Shown one piece after another: positions 1 through 11,040 of a DNA stretch of 64,000 nucleotides. Positions within the stretch are counted from its first letter, which is position 1. Every line of letters begins with the position of its first letter. The stretch is from Bufo bufo. Its lineage: Eukaryota > Chordata > Amphibia > Anura > Bufonidae. Made by a program: the position numbers and the translations under genes. The notes under the pieces were generated by a model. That model had not been told where the DNA came from, did not search any database, and saw only the letters and a program-made list of their open reading frames with translations. The stretch spans positions 407,134,565-407,198,564 of the forward strand of contig NC_053392.1 of the NCBI RefSeq assembly GCF_905171765.1, read 5' to 3'.

Positions 1-28
1 TCCACGGACACTACATGTGCAGCATCCT

Positions 29-341
29 ATTGTAATGGCAGCGGGGGGCAGTCACTGTATTGCACCTTCCCCGCTCACTTACTGTGCGGCCAGGCACTGG
101 TAGCGTAACTCACTAAGTGTCGCCCCTGCTCCGCCCACTGCGTGAATGAAGCAGTCGGCGCAGGCGCATGACGTAGTGAGTTACGCTGCCAGTGCCTGGC
201 CACCCACCCGGCCTCCTGCCTCACCATGTAGTAAGTGAAGAAGTGAAGATCGTTATTATTATTACAGTTATTCAAAGTATTACTACTCTGAGCGGGGTCG
301 GTCCAATACAGTGACTGCACTTGGCCCCGCTGCCATTACAT
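29..341. repeat. Foldback (inverted-repeat) element
   Basis: The outer arms are about 29-75 and 296-341, and each reads tgtaatggcagcgggg when the right arm is complemented. Inner arms at 90-117 and 177-205 share ggcactgg...gcgtaactcacta. The unit can therefore fold into a long imperfect hairpin about 310 bp across. No reading frame of note lies inside. It looks like a MITE or foldback element, possibly carried inside the Helitron-like unit that ends at 4134. No target duplication could be set because the left flank is only 28 bases. Confidence 0.65.
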
Positions 342-358
342 TCACACTAAACAGCGAC

Positions 359-431
359 ACTGTTATGGGGGGATCTGTGGATGACACATAGCATAAGATG
401 CTATGTGTCATCCACAGATCCCCCATAACAG
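359..431. repeat. Perfect hairpin at start of minisatellite
   Basis: The first minisatellite unit occurs head-to-head with an inverted copy of itself. Bases 361-394 (tgttatggggggatctgtgg...) are the reverse complement of 398-431, separated by only a few bases. All following units (to 4085) are in one orientation, so this is the only inverted junction in the array. Confidence 0.8.
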
Positions 432-3400
432 TGTCACCCACAGACCCCAATAAGTGTCACCCACAGACCCCAATAAGTGTCAGCCACAGACCAGCCCCAT
501 AACAGTGTCATCCACAGATACCCCCATAACAGTGTCATCCACAGATACCCCCATAACAGTGTCATCCACAGATACCCCAATAACAGTGTCAGCCACATAT
601 ACCCCCATAACAGTGTCAGCCACAGACCCCAATAAGTGTCAGCAGCAGACCCCCCATAAGAGTGCCATCCACAGATCCCCCATGACAGTGCCATCCACAG
701 ATCCCCCATAACAGTGCCATCCACAGATCCACCCATAACAGTGCCATCCACAGATCCCCCATAACAGTGCCATCCACAGATCCCCCCCATAACAGTGCAA
801 TCCACAGATCCCCCCCCATAACAGTGCCATCCACAGATCCCCCCATAACAGTGCCATCCACAGATCCCCCCATAACAGTGCCATCCACAGATCCCCCATA
901 ACAGTGCCATCCACAGATCCCCCCATAACAGTGCCATCCACAGATCCCCCCATAACAGTGCCATCCACAGATCCCCCCATAACAGTGCCATCCACAGATC
1001 CCCCCATAACAGTGCCATCCACAGATCCCCCCGATAACAGTGCCATCCACAGATCCCCCCGATAACAGTGCCATCCACAGTTCCCCCCAAAACAGTGCCA
1101 TCCACAGATCCCCCCATAACAGTGTCATCCACAGATCCCCCATAACAGTGTCATCCACAGATCCCCCATAACAGTGTCATCCACAGATCCCCCCCATAAG
1201 TGTCATCCACAGATCCCCCCATAACAGTGTCATCCACAGATCCCCCATAACAGTGTCATCCACAGATCCCCCCATAACAGTGTCATCCACAGATTCCCCC
1301 CATACGTGTCATCCACAGATCCCCCCATAACAGTGCCATCCACAGATCCCCACCCATAACAGTGCCATCCACAGATCCCCACCCATAACAGTGCCATCCA
1401 CAGATCCCCACCCATAACAGTGCCATCCACAGATCCCCCCATAACAGTGCCATCCACAGATCCCCCCCCCATAACAGTGCCATCCACAGATCCCCCATAA
1501 CAGTACCATTCACAGATCCCCCCCATAACAGTGCCATCCACATATCCCCCCCATAACAGTGCCATCCAAAGATCCCCCCCATAACAGTGCCATCCACAGA
1601 TCCCCACCCATAACAGTGCCATCCACAGATCCCCCCCATAACAGTGCCATTCACAGATCCCCCCCATAACAGTGCCATCCACAGATCCCCCCATAACAGT
1701 GCCATCCACAGATCCCCCCATAACAGTGCCATCCACAGATCCCCCCATAACAGTGCCATCCACAGATCCCCCCATAACAGTGCCATCCACAGATCCCCCC
1801 ATAACAGTGCCATCCACAGATCCCCCATAACAGTGCCATTCACAGATCCCCCCATAACAGTGTCATCCAAAGATCCCCATAACAGTGTCATCCACAGATC
1901 CCCCCATAACAGTGTCATCCACAGATCCCCCCATAACAGTGTCATCCACAGATTACCCCATAACAGTGTCATCCACAGATCCCCCCATAAGTGTCATCCA
2001 CAGATCCCCCCCATAACAGTGCCATTCACAGATCCCCACCCATAACAGTGCCATCCACAGATCCCCCATAACAGTGCCATCCACAGATCCCCCATAACAG
2101 TGCCATCCACAGATCCCCCCCATAACAGTGCCATCCACAGATCCCCCATAACAGTGCTATCCACAGATCCCCCATAACAGTACCATTCACAGATCCCCCC
2201 CCCATAACAGTGCCATCCACAGATCCCCCATAACAGTGCCATCCACAGATCCCCCCATAACAGTGCCATCCACAGATCCCCCATAACAGTGCCATCCACA
2301 GATCCCCCCCATAACAGTGCCATCCACAGATCCCCCCATAACAGTGCCATCCACAGATCCCCCCCATAACAGTGCCATTCACAGATCCCCCATAACAGTG
2401 CCATCCACAGATCCCCCCATAACAGTGTCATCCACAGATCCCCCATAACAGTGTCATCCACAGATCCCCCATAACAGTGTCATCCACAGATCCCCCCATA
2501 ACAGTGTCATCCACAGATTACCCCATAACAGTGTCATCCACAGATCCCCCCATAAGTGTCATCCACAGATCCCCCCAATAACAGTGCCATTCACAGATCC
2601 CCACCCATAACAGTGCCATCCACAGATCCCCCCATAACAGTGCCATCCACATATCCCCCCCATAACAGTGCCATCCACAGATCCCCCCCATAACAGTGCC
2701 ATCCACAGATCCCCCCCATAACAGTGCCATCCACAGATCCCCCCCATAACAGTGCCATTCACAGATCCCCCCCATAACAGTGCCATCCACAGATCCCCCC
2801 ATAACAGTGCCATCCACAGATCCCCCCATAACAGTGCCATCCACAGATCCCCCCATAACAGTGCCATCCACAGATCCCCCCATAACAGTGCCATCCACAG
2901 ATCCCCCCATAACAGTGCCATCCACAGATCCCCCATAACAGTGCCATTCACAGATCCCCCCATAACAGTGTCATCCAAAGATCCCCATAACAGTGTCATC
3001 CACAGATCCCCCCATAACAGTGTCATCCACAGATCCCCCCATAACAGTGTCATCCACAGATTACCCCATAACAGTGTCATCCACAGATCCCCCCATAAGT
3101 GTCATCCACAGATCCCCCCCATAACAGTGCCATTCACAGATCCCCACCCATAACAGTGCCATCCACAGATCCCCCATAACAGTGCCATCCACAGATCCCC
3201 CCCATAACAGTGCCATCCACAGATCCCCCCATAACAGTGCTATCCACAGATCCCCCATAACAGTACCATTCACAGATCCCCCCCCATAACAGTGCCATCC
3301 ACAGATCCCCCATAACAGTGCCATCCACAGATCCCCCCATAACAGTGCCATCCACAGATCCCCCATAACAGTGCCATCCACAGATCCCCCCCATAACAGT

Positions 3401-4085
3401 GCCATCCACAGATCCCCCCATAACAGTGCCATCCACAGATCCCCCCCATAACAGTGCCATTCACAGATCCCCCATAACAGTGCCATCCACAGATCCCCCC
3501 ATAACAGTGTCATCCACAGATCCCCCATAACAGTGTCATCCACAGATCCCCCATAACAGTGTCATCCACAGATCCCCCCATAACAGTGTCATCCACAGAT
3601 TACCCCATAACAGTGTCATCCACAGATCCCCCCATAAGTGTCATCCACAGATCCCCCCAATAACAGTGCCATTCACAGATCCCCACCCATAACAGTGCCA
3701 TCCACAGATCCCCCATAACAGTGCCATCCACAGATCCCCCCCATAACAGTGCCATCCACAGATCCCCCCCATAACAGTGCCATCCACAGATCCCCCATAA
3801 CAGTACCATTCACAGATCCCCCCCATAACAGTGCCATCCACAGATCGCCCCCATAACAGTGCCATCCACAGATCCCCCCCCATAACAGTGCCATCCACAG
3901 ATCCCCCATAACAGTACCATTCACAGATCCCCCCCATAACAGTGCCATCCACAGATCCCCCCATAACAGTGCCATCCACAGATCCCCCCCATAACAGTGC
4001 CATCCACAGATCCCCCCCATAACAGTGCCATCCACAGATCCCCCCTCCCCATAACAGTGCCATCCACAGATCCCCCATCACAGTG
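405..4085. repeat. 27-bp minisatellite array A (about 135 units)
   Basis: Tandem units of about 25-29 bp read cataacagtgccatccacag followed by atcccccc. Length variation comes mainly from the C-run. Early units (405-660) and some interspersed units have gtgtcatcc in place of gtgccatcc. A larger duplication is visible. The variant gattaccccataacagtg occurs at about 1951, 2516, 3059 and 3598, and the block 1644-2045 recurs at 2752-3153 with the same translation, a shift of 1108 bp. The many long frames across this array are artefacts of a stop-poor repeat and are not annotated as genes. Confidence 0.95.
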
Positions 4086-4107
4086 CCAGCACTACTGTTC
4101 TAGCGCC

Positions 4108-4135
4108 CGTTATTGTAACGGGCTTAATGTCTAGT
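4108..4135 (+). mobile_element. Helitron-type 3' terminus
   Basis: An 8-bp perfect stem with a 3-base loop (gcccgtta-ttg-taacgggc, 4108-4126) is followed by a short spacer and then CTAG at 4131-4134 and T at 4135. A hairpin shortly before a CTRR end, with insertion between A and T, is the known Helitron 3' signature. It directly follows the minisatellite, so the array would lie just inside the 3' end of the element. The 5' TC end was not found and may lie outside the window. No Rep/helicase gene is present, so this would be a non-autonomous copy. Confidence 0.5.
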
Positions 4136-4169
4136 ACATTATAATCCCTGTAACATGCTATACAATATA
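4136..4169. repeat. Short direct repeat split by Tc1 insertion
   Basis: The segment cattataatccctg...ctatacaatata left of the Tc1 element recurs right of it (about 5011-5043) with a few changes. The element therefore inserted into, or next to, a roughly 33-bp tandem repeat. The TA target duplication is at 4168-4169 and 5009-5010. Confidence 0.6.
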
Positions 4170-5008
4170 CACTCACCTAAAGAATTATTAGGAACACCTG
4201 TTCTATTTCTCATTAATGCAATTATCTAGTCAACCAATCACATGGCAGTTGCTTCAATGCATTTAGGGGGGTGGTCCTGGTCAAGACAATCTCCTGAACT
4301 CCAAACTGAATGTCAGAATGGGAAAGAAAGGTGATTTAATCAATTTTGAGCGTGGCATGGTTGTTGGTGCCAGACGGGCCGCTCTGAGTATTTCACAATC
4401 TGCTCAGTTACTGGGATTTTCACGCACAACCATTTCTAGGGTTTACAAAGAATGGTGTGAAAAGGGAAAAACATCCAGTATGCGGCACTCCTGTGGGCAA
4501 AAATGCCTTGTGGATGCTAGAGGTCAGAGGAGATTTGGACTGTTGAAGACTGGAAAAATGTTGCCTGGTCTGATGAGTCTCGATTTCTGTTCAGACATTC
4601 AAATGGTAGAGTCCGAATTTGGCGTAAACAGAATGAGAACATGTATCCATCCTCTGATGGCTAAATCCAGCAGGATAATGCACCATGTCACAAAGCTCGA
4701 ATCATTTCAAATTGGTTTCTTGAGCATGACAATGAGTTCACTGTACTAAAATGGCCCCCACAGTCACCAGATCTCAACCCAATAGAGCATCTTTAGGATG
4801 TGGTGGAACGGGGGCTTCGTGCCCTGGATGTGCATCCCTCAAATCTCTAACTGCAAGATGCTATCCTATCAATATGGGCCAACATTTCTAAAGAATGCTA
4901 TCAGCACCTTGTTGAATCAATGCCACGTAGAATTAAAGCAGTTCTGAAGGCAAAAGGGGGTCCAACACCGTATTAGTATGGTGTTCCTAATAATTCTTTA
5001 GGTGAGTG
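4170..5008 (+). mobile_element. Tc1/mariner element, internally deleted (DD36E type)
   Basis: The terminal inverted repeats are perfect over 29 bp (4170-4198 and 4980-5008, starting cactcacctaaagaattatt) and are flanked by TA. The whole copy is only 839 bp, well short of the 1.2-1.6 kb of complete Tc1 elements, so an internal segment is lost. The remaining coding sequence is broken (see the transposase entry). My count gives 36 residues between the second Asp and the Glu, the spacing known for the Incomer family. The family assignment is inference. Confidence 0.9.
4318..4976 (+). pseudogene. Broken Tc1 transposase
   Basis: The frame opens with MGKKGDLINFERG and runs through a helix-turn-helix DNA-binding part (about residues 10-50, SISQSAQLLGFSRTTISRVY). 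A deletion and frame changes follow. Further pieces appear in other frames: a WSDES segment with the first catalytic Asp (about 4570), QDNAPCH with the second Asp (about 4678) and SPDLNPIEHL with the Glu (about 4768-4795), followed at once by a TAG stop. The final piece ends KAKGGPTPY before a stop at 4974-4976. The middle of the catalytic domain is missing, so the product cannot be active. It could only be mobilised by a full copy elsewhere. Confidence 0.85.
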
Positions 5009-5085
5009 TACATTATAATCCCTGCACAATACTATACAATATAATCCATACACCATGCCGTTCAATATACAGTATAACACTCCCT

Positions 5086-5177
5086 TCCCTGCGACAATCA
5101 CTCATGAAGCAGCCGCCGGAAGTTGAAGCACCGTGTGCAGTGAGCGATTACTTCATGAGTGATTATCGCAGGGAAGG
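5086..5177. repeat. Hairpin repeat, 26-bp arms
   Basis: The arms 5086-5112 (ccttccctgcgacaatcact...) and 5151-5177 are near-perfect reverse complements around a 38-base spacer. It may be a small MITE or the remains of terminal repeats. No target duplication was recognised. Confidence 0.6.
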
Positions 5178-5239
5178 TAGGTTAGTAAGTGTACCAGAGC
5201 ATAAAATTTCATAGAAATGGTGAATATACATATTATTTT

Positions 5240-5780
5240 AACTCCTAAGGTGCATGTGGCCACCGGGGGAGCACGGGAGGCAGAAGCACAGCGCCCGCAC
5301 AGCCCGTCTCCCCTTTTCAAATTGAAGACGGATGGCCCTTAGCAACACTCATTTCTGAGAGCGCTGCTAAGGGCCATTTCAGCCCCAGTTTACTACTAAA
5401 ATTAAACGTTTTGGCTAAAAGTATATTACAAAAATGTTACCTATCACTTGCCCTACAGTTTAGCAAAAAAAAAAATTTAATGGCAGTTACACTTTACATG
5501 AATATGGTATACTTTACAGCTGTGTGCGGTTATGTACATGTACATACCTTACAACTCTTGCCCCTGGCAAATTGTGCAGAGGTAGAGCTTGGCAGGACAG
5601 CAGGATTGACATCTAAAATCGGCCTGCCCCGCACAAAGTGGTACTGTTGGGAGGCATGTTGGGCGAATAGTAGGGGAGGTAGTGGGGGGGGTGTTGGCAG
5701 TTTGGGGGGTGACTGGGAGGGGGCCCCATGGATCAGTTTCGCACCGAAGTCCCATGGATTGTGTGTACGCCACTGATGGA
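5240..5780. other. Unassigned repeat-like stretch
   Basis: A smaller inverted repeat is present (atggcccttagcaac at about 5331 against gctgctaagggccat at about 5361). The right edge reads gtgtacgccactg at 5762-5774, which resembles the end of a DNA transposon with CAGTGGCGTAC termini. No matching left end was found and no coding sequence is supported. Confidence 0.3.
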
Positions 5781-5784
5781 AATT

Positions 5785-6537
5785 ATATCACACCCCTGCC
5801 TCAATCAGTTTTTTTGGGGGGCAACTGGTATATCACACCAGTTGAAATTATTTGTTCCAATAGCGTTTGTCCATCTGTATAGCTGGGGTATCTCAGCAGA
5901 ACCGCACACATTTCCTGCAAATTACAAATGCACTATATGGAAAGTATATTATAGGTATATCACACCCCTGCCTCAATCAGTTTTTTTGGGGGGGCAATTG
6001 GTATATCACACCAGTTGCAATTAGTTATTCCATTAGAGTTTGTCCCTCTGTATAGCTGCAGTATAGCAGCAGAACCGCACACAACTGTTGGACAATACAA
6101 ATGCACTATAATATACTTTCTATGTTAGAAAGTATATTCTAAGTATATTACACCCTTCAGTATATCACACCTATCGATAGCACATCTATACCAGTCCTTA
6201 AAAGGACTTTTGTGGCCCTATTAGCTAGTGTTTGGTGTCTGTATTCGCTCTAACAGTCTGTTCCTGCTCCACACAGTAACCTATCCCTATACTGGCAAAA
6301 GACTGAATGTAAAATGGTGGCCAGATCAGGTTTATTTATAGGGTAGGGGGTGTGTCCATGTGCTAAAACATCTCAATTGGCTGTCCTGGCCCACCTGATA
6401 GATGTGTCATGGGTCAAAGTTCAGCGCTATGCAAAAAAATATGGCGCGTGCGAATATCGCCATATGTTAGCATGTTCATAAAATCGTGAACAAGCAATGT
6501 TCGCCGCAAAACGGGCGAACCGCAAGGCCATCTCTAC
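5785..6537 (-). mobile_element. hAT-B-like 5' end fragment (promoter and leader only)
   Basis: Read on the minus strand, it begins at 6537 with tagagatggccttgcggttc, matching the tagagatg...gcgaac terminus of hAT-B at 21168. It then has a TATA box and a leader with a tandem repeat of about 172 bp. The segment starting cacccctgcctcaatcag occurs at 5791 and 5963, with a decayed third start near 6148. No transposase follows to the left, so only the control end of the element is preserved here. The left boundary is uncertain. Confidence 0.55.
6331..6340 (-). promoter_or_regulatory. TATA box of hAT-B-like fragment
   Basis: On the minus strand TATAAATAAA lies about 200 bp inside the element terminus. 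That is a position comparable to the TATATAA of hAT-A1 (210 bp inside its terminus). Activity is unknown. Confidence 0.4.
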
Positions 6538-6544
6538 TGCTGGA

Positions 6545-7335
6545 TAAGACCCGGAAGCTGGATGGTTGTGCTTAGGAGGAGGGAACTTTAGTGAAGAAGG
6601 ATGGTGGTGGCAGCAATAAAAAGCAGAAGCAACATATCTCCCAAAAAACAGCCAGGGCCACGTCTGCATTAGGATCTTGTGATGCCACTGACACTACAGG
6701 TGGGTTACGACCAAAATGTGCCTGTCACAGGTGAAGTTGCAGATAGCAGGAACTTAAAAATAAACGACCGACTGTCTTGATCCCAAACTAAGGAGCATAT
6801 AGGTGAGCCCTTTAAAACCCTAAGAGCTCTCCCTAACTGCTACGCACATGCAAGGGTCTCAATGGTAGACGATTGCATGCCCACGTACGTTAGACTGTGT
6901 GACACCTGAAAACCCTATAATAGTGAGGGGACATGACCACCGGCTCCCTGCACTGAATACGGACGGAGTCAGGGTCACCTAGAATTAAGCCAGCAAGGAA
7001 ACACAATAAAGGAAAAGACTGATCTGAGAAAACAGCAGCAGCCTCCAGCAGTGAACACTTCATCCAGGAAGTAGTATAAACCGCAAAGTGAGGCAGTATG
7101 GGAGGGAATATAAAGGAAGACGATTAGTCTAAATAAGTGACACCTGGCAGAAGGAAAGGAGCTGACAAAGTGAAACCAAAACAAAGAACGTCATACAAAA
7201 GGTAGAGAAGAACGTCTGTCAGACCTTCTCACAGAACTGGCAGTGACAGTGCCAGAGCTAAGCCAAGCTTGGCTGCCTGTAGTTCTGTGCAAGCAACTCC
7301 TGTATGGTGCTTTTTCTCCACAAGGCGGGCACACA
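6545..7335. other. Unassigned repeat-like DNA
   Basis: This lies between the hAT-B-like terminus and the decayed hAT gene. It shows no long frame. Parts (for example 6940-7250) have the purine-rich, stop-dense look of decayed retroelement leader or LTR sequence. No boundaries or target duplications were found. Confidence 0.25.
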
Positions 7336-7339
7336 AAAC

Positions 7340-8890
7340 CACAGCCATGTGCAAGATGTGTAAGATTTAAAGAAGATGTGGCCGTTCATTCACAATCAGA
7401 GGTACCAAAGATCTATTGCAGCACATGAGGTGGCATCACAGAATCCTATAGGAAAATACAACTGTCCAGCATTCCCAATCAGAACAAGTTTGTCCTCATT
7501 CTCCTGGTCCTCTTTGTGGCAAGCAACCCACATCCCCAAGCAATACAGTATCTTTGTCATCATCATCACCTTCTTCTCCTGCTAAGACTTCTCCTTGTCC
7601 TCAGCTCCATCATGAGACATCTATACTGGAATGTGTGGCCATGAAAAAACTTTTCATCACCAGTAATAATTTTTTCCACAAGCTGAACCTCCACCTGGCT
7701 GCGTTGCTGACGGTACAGTGGCTGCCTTGCCATTGTATTCGTGAATTGTACTCACATGGCGGAGAAGACGGGCCTGGGTCAATATTTTTTGTGGCAGTGG
7801 AGAGGCAGCATGCCAACAAGATGGCCATGTCCTTTTGACCCCCTTTCCACAATATAATTGGGCTAAATGCCACAGAGGGTACTTATCCCCCTCCTCCACC
7901 TCCTCCTTCATGGACATGGTCCAGTCCCTAACAGCAGCAGCGAACAGCGTCGCTGGCACTACCCCTCCTTTCTATCACATGTCAAGTCAAGTGTTGCAAC
8001 ACTGTATTTTTGTTGATCAGCCTGGGCGAGAGTAGCCACACTGATGAGCAGTTGCTAAAATAAATCAAGCATCAAACATGCTGCTGGCTGTCACCCCACC
8101 GACTCCAACTGGGCTATGTGGTCAGCGACAATAAGCGCAACATCCTGGCCTTCCTGAACCTGGGGGAAATAAAACATGCACCCTGCATGGCCTTTTAAAA
8201 AAAATGCACATGCTTGCGCAAGGTGCTGGCAATGTATAGGAGACTGTCACTCTTTTCAACCATTTTCATGTTGTGATAAAAGCTCTTCTGGACCTCCAGC
8301 ATCAGACAGTTCTGCAGCTACACCACTTAATTTGCTTTGTTCCAACTCAATGAAATTCAACATTGCATATGCTTGACTGGCAGAAAGTCGTGAATTATTT
8401 TGTTATGCACCAGATCGCTTCAGCAGGGAGTATTTGTTGTTTCCAGGTCAGGCGGTGGCAGCTGATGCCACTCATGCTGCAGTTGCCCCTCATTCCCCTC
8501 ATATGTATGTTTGAAGAGATGCTCATGCAACAGGTGGTGACGAAAGAGGATGATGAAGAACAGCTAATGCATCTTGCTGTCTGCCTTGTAGCTGTTGGGG
8601 ACCCACAATGAGAAACCCATGGGGGAGGAAGAGGAGGTGCTGCCACTTGAAGAGGAGGAAGAGGATGATCATGACTACAGTGACACCGGCCACGACACCT
8701 AATTGTCACAGTGGGGGAGGGTGGAGTAGGAAAGAACTGGCTCCTCGGCATGCAGGCCAGAATGGCAACATGTAGACTCACTTTCTTACTCAGTGACAGG
8801 CGGATAGGTGACCTCAAGCAGTCTCATTACTGGATAGCTATACTTTTAGACCCTAGCTATCAAATGGGGAAATGTTTTCCCCTCTCTGAC
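7340..8890 (+). pseudogene. Decayed hAT transposase (ZBED-like)
   Basis: Fragments in several frames resemble a BED-finger hAT transposase. They are a Cys/His segment near 7340-7440, a low-complexity Ser/Pro linker near 7540-7610, MLDWQKVVNYFVMH with downstream RRWQL near 8363-8470, an acidic Glu/Asp linker at 8600-8700, and SHYWIAILLDPSYQMG near 8822-8870. The last matches the WVATLLDPRYK block of the hAT genes elsewhere in the window. Stops and frameshifts occur throughout, so it is long dead. The RRWQL region also resembles the remnant at 44545-45010, suggesting two copies of one third hAT family. Confidence 0.6.
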
Positions 8891-8929
8891 AGGAACCAAA
8901 TTACAATATTACCAGGAAACACTGTGTAT

Positions 8930-9340
8930 GCAGTGTCCTCAGGCTTCGTGGTAACGAATCAGTTTTTCCTAAAATGGCGGCTGCATGTGTTACAAAGTGA
9001 AAGTAAGAAGCCTGGGAATGCCAGATCACCCATAGTACCGTGCAGCCAGCCAATCTGCAGTTAGTCATCCCCTGTGATGACAGAGGCCTATAAAACCCTC
9101 ATCCCACGCGTTCTCTGGCATTGTCCTGTGAGCTGAGCATAGGGAGAGACATGGCAAGCGCTCATGCGGTAGGGACAGTGTTGCTGAAAATGATTAATAG
9201 AAGATTACTGGAGAAGGACAGTACATGGAGAGTGCAGACAGAGTGCATGGAGACGAACGCTGCCTCAGTTTTATTTATTTATTTATTTCTACATTTACTT
9301 ATTCCTACATCACCCGTAAATGTATTTCAATAATATACCT
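8930..9340 (+). promoter_or_regulatory. Possible transposon 5' end with TATA box
   Basis: A CTATAAAA motif at 9088-9095 is followed by a leader that runs into an ATTT-repeat at about 9270-9290. The sequence before it (ggtaacgaat...aaaatggcgg) resembles the terminal regions of the hAT elements here, but no matching second terminus was found. Weak evidence. Confidence 0.25.
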
Positions 9341-9504
9341 ATAAGATGCAAGCCTTTATTGTTTCGTTGCCAGCATGTCAACCAATAGCATCTGCTGCAC
9401 CCCTTAGGGGGGCCAGGTCTTAATGATGACCATCCTCATCTTTTGCTGGCTTTACTTCTTCCAAATCATCCTTCATAGTCTCTATGTCCTAGAAAAGTCA
9501 GAAA

Positions 9505-9965
9505 GATGCCTGTCGGATCCGTCCTGCCGCAAGTGTGAAAGTACCCTAAAAAAGAGCACAGCCTGACAGATTTTGCCGGATCTAGCATTGCCGGATTCTG
9601 CAGTTCACCACTGGATCCCCATTGATTGTACTGAGGTCTAACAGTGATCCAGCTATTTTCCCGGCATAAATGCCAGGTTTTAGCCAAACAAAAACCATTG
9701 TAAGGGTACTTTCACACTAGCGTTGCTGATCCGTCTAAAAAATGCATTGCAATACCGGATCCGTCTCTCCGATGTCATCCAGAAAAACGGATCAGGTATT
9801 TATCTTTTTCACAGATTTAAAGGTCTGCGATTGCGCAGACCAGGAAACTGGATCCGTTTTTCCAGAACACTTGGAACCAGATCCGTCATTTATACATTTC
9901 AATGGAAATTAATCCGGCAAGTGTTCTGGAATTTTGGCCGGAGAAAATACCGCAGCATGCGGTAG
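9505..9965. repeat. MITE-like repeat with GGATCCG motifs
   Basis: Oppositely oriented ends gtgtgaaagtaccct (about 9534-9548) and agggtactttcacac (about 9703-9717) face outward from a 150-bp core. The flanks and core are studded with GGATCCG or close variants (about ten between 9514 and 9890). This suggests two adjacent, partly overlapping copies of one short inverted-repeat family whose ends carry many copies of a short motif. The right copy ends near gcagcatgcggt at 9952-9963. Confidence 0.5.
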
Positions 9966-10379
9966 CACATCGCTCATGCTTCTTGTGCCCCCTCTGCTAA
10001 AGCCTAATATAGCTCATCTATGCCAGACTTTAGAAAAGCAGGCCTGGTACAGGCAGGTGAAGTGATGTATGCCCCTGCCTATGCAGTTCTCAGTGTAAGG
10101 AAATCTATACTCCCATAGACAGCAGTATACAGGAGTATGGATTGCAAAGCAGCATTGGCACCAGAACTTCATGTGCCTATTTTGCTAGGAAAACTAGAAA
10201 AAATAATAATGTATATTACAAATAAGCTTTGTATCACATGTACAATATGTTTTAATAAAGTGAAATTGAAAGTTTAAGTACACTTTAAAGCAACAAAAAA
10301 GGATTTTGAAACTCATGCCAGCACCATCTCTGTCGCTGTCCGTGCGTGGACTCATTCCATCCCATAGGTATAACATCCA

Positions 10380-11040
10380 AGAAAAAAAGATGTCCAGCAC
10401 AGGAAATAAAATCTTGATGCTTTGATGTAGGAATAATTAACATTTAATCTCCACAGTTCAAGGATAACGTATATCCAACGTGTTTCGATGAGAAGGTCTT
10501 AGTCATGGCATATGTATTATGTGAAGAGTAGACATCAGATATAAATGTGAAAGTTAGATGTGCTTTGGGCCAATTACGAACAAGCATTAATCACACACCA
10601 GATTAAATCATCCTGAAGTTGATAATTCTTTGATTGTATCAAATTAACCCTTTAATACACAAAATAATGGAATGGATTTTAGATCCACTACATTTTATTG
10701 GCTCATTACTGAATATAAAAAGGTGAGAGGAAATGAAAGCAGGCAACCACTGAGGAAGAAGTGTGACACTTCGAAATGCGTCTGGAGATGAGACCTGCTC
10801 ACCAATTTGAATATGCACCCAAAGATTAACCCCTGCCAACAACTGGATACATCCAGGAATCTCCGCACTCTCCCCCACATCAGCAATATACAAAGGCGTG
10901 AGGAAACCATCTGTCCTAACAACTAGTGATCTCGTGATACGCTGTACAATGCTACTACAGTGGGAGGCGGTGAATAAGACGGAAGAAAAGGAGGCAGAGG
11001 GACCTAACATCTTTGGGGAAAATAAGGTACCTTAAGAATT
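10380..11040. mobile_element. Penelope-like fragments with ribozyme-like motifs
   Basis: Two oppositely oriented motifs frame this segment. On the plus strand, CTGAGGA at 10750-10756 is followed by a 6-bp stem (gaagtg-tga-cacttc) and CGAAA. On the minus strand at about 10510-10475 a similar block ends in CGAAACACG. The same CTGATGA...GAAACGCG layout appears in the palindrome at 56882-58743. Hammerhead motifs of this kind are known from Penelope-like elements. No reverse transcriptase frame is present. Confidence 0.35.

Noticed and set aside
434..4081. Many open frames of 60-230 codons across minisatellite A on both strands
   Set aside because: They follow the repeat unit in all frames, have no domain and are explained by a stop-poor tandem repeat.
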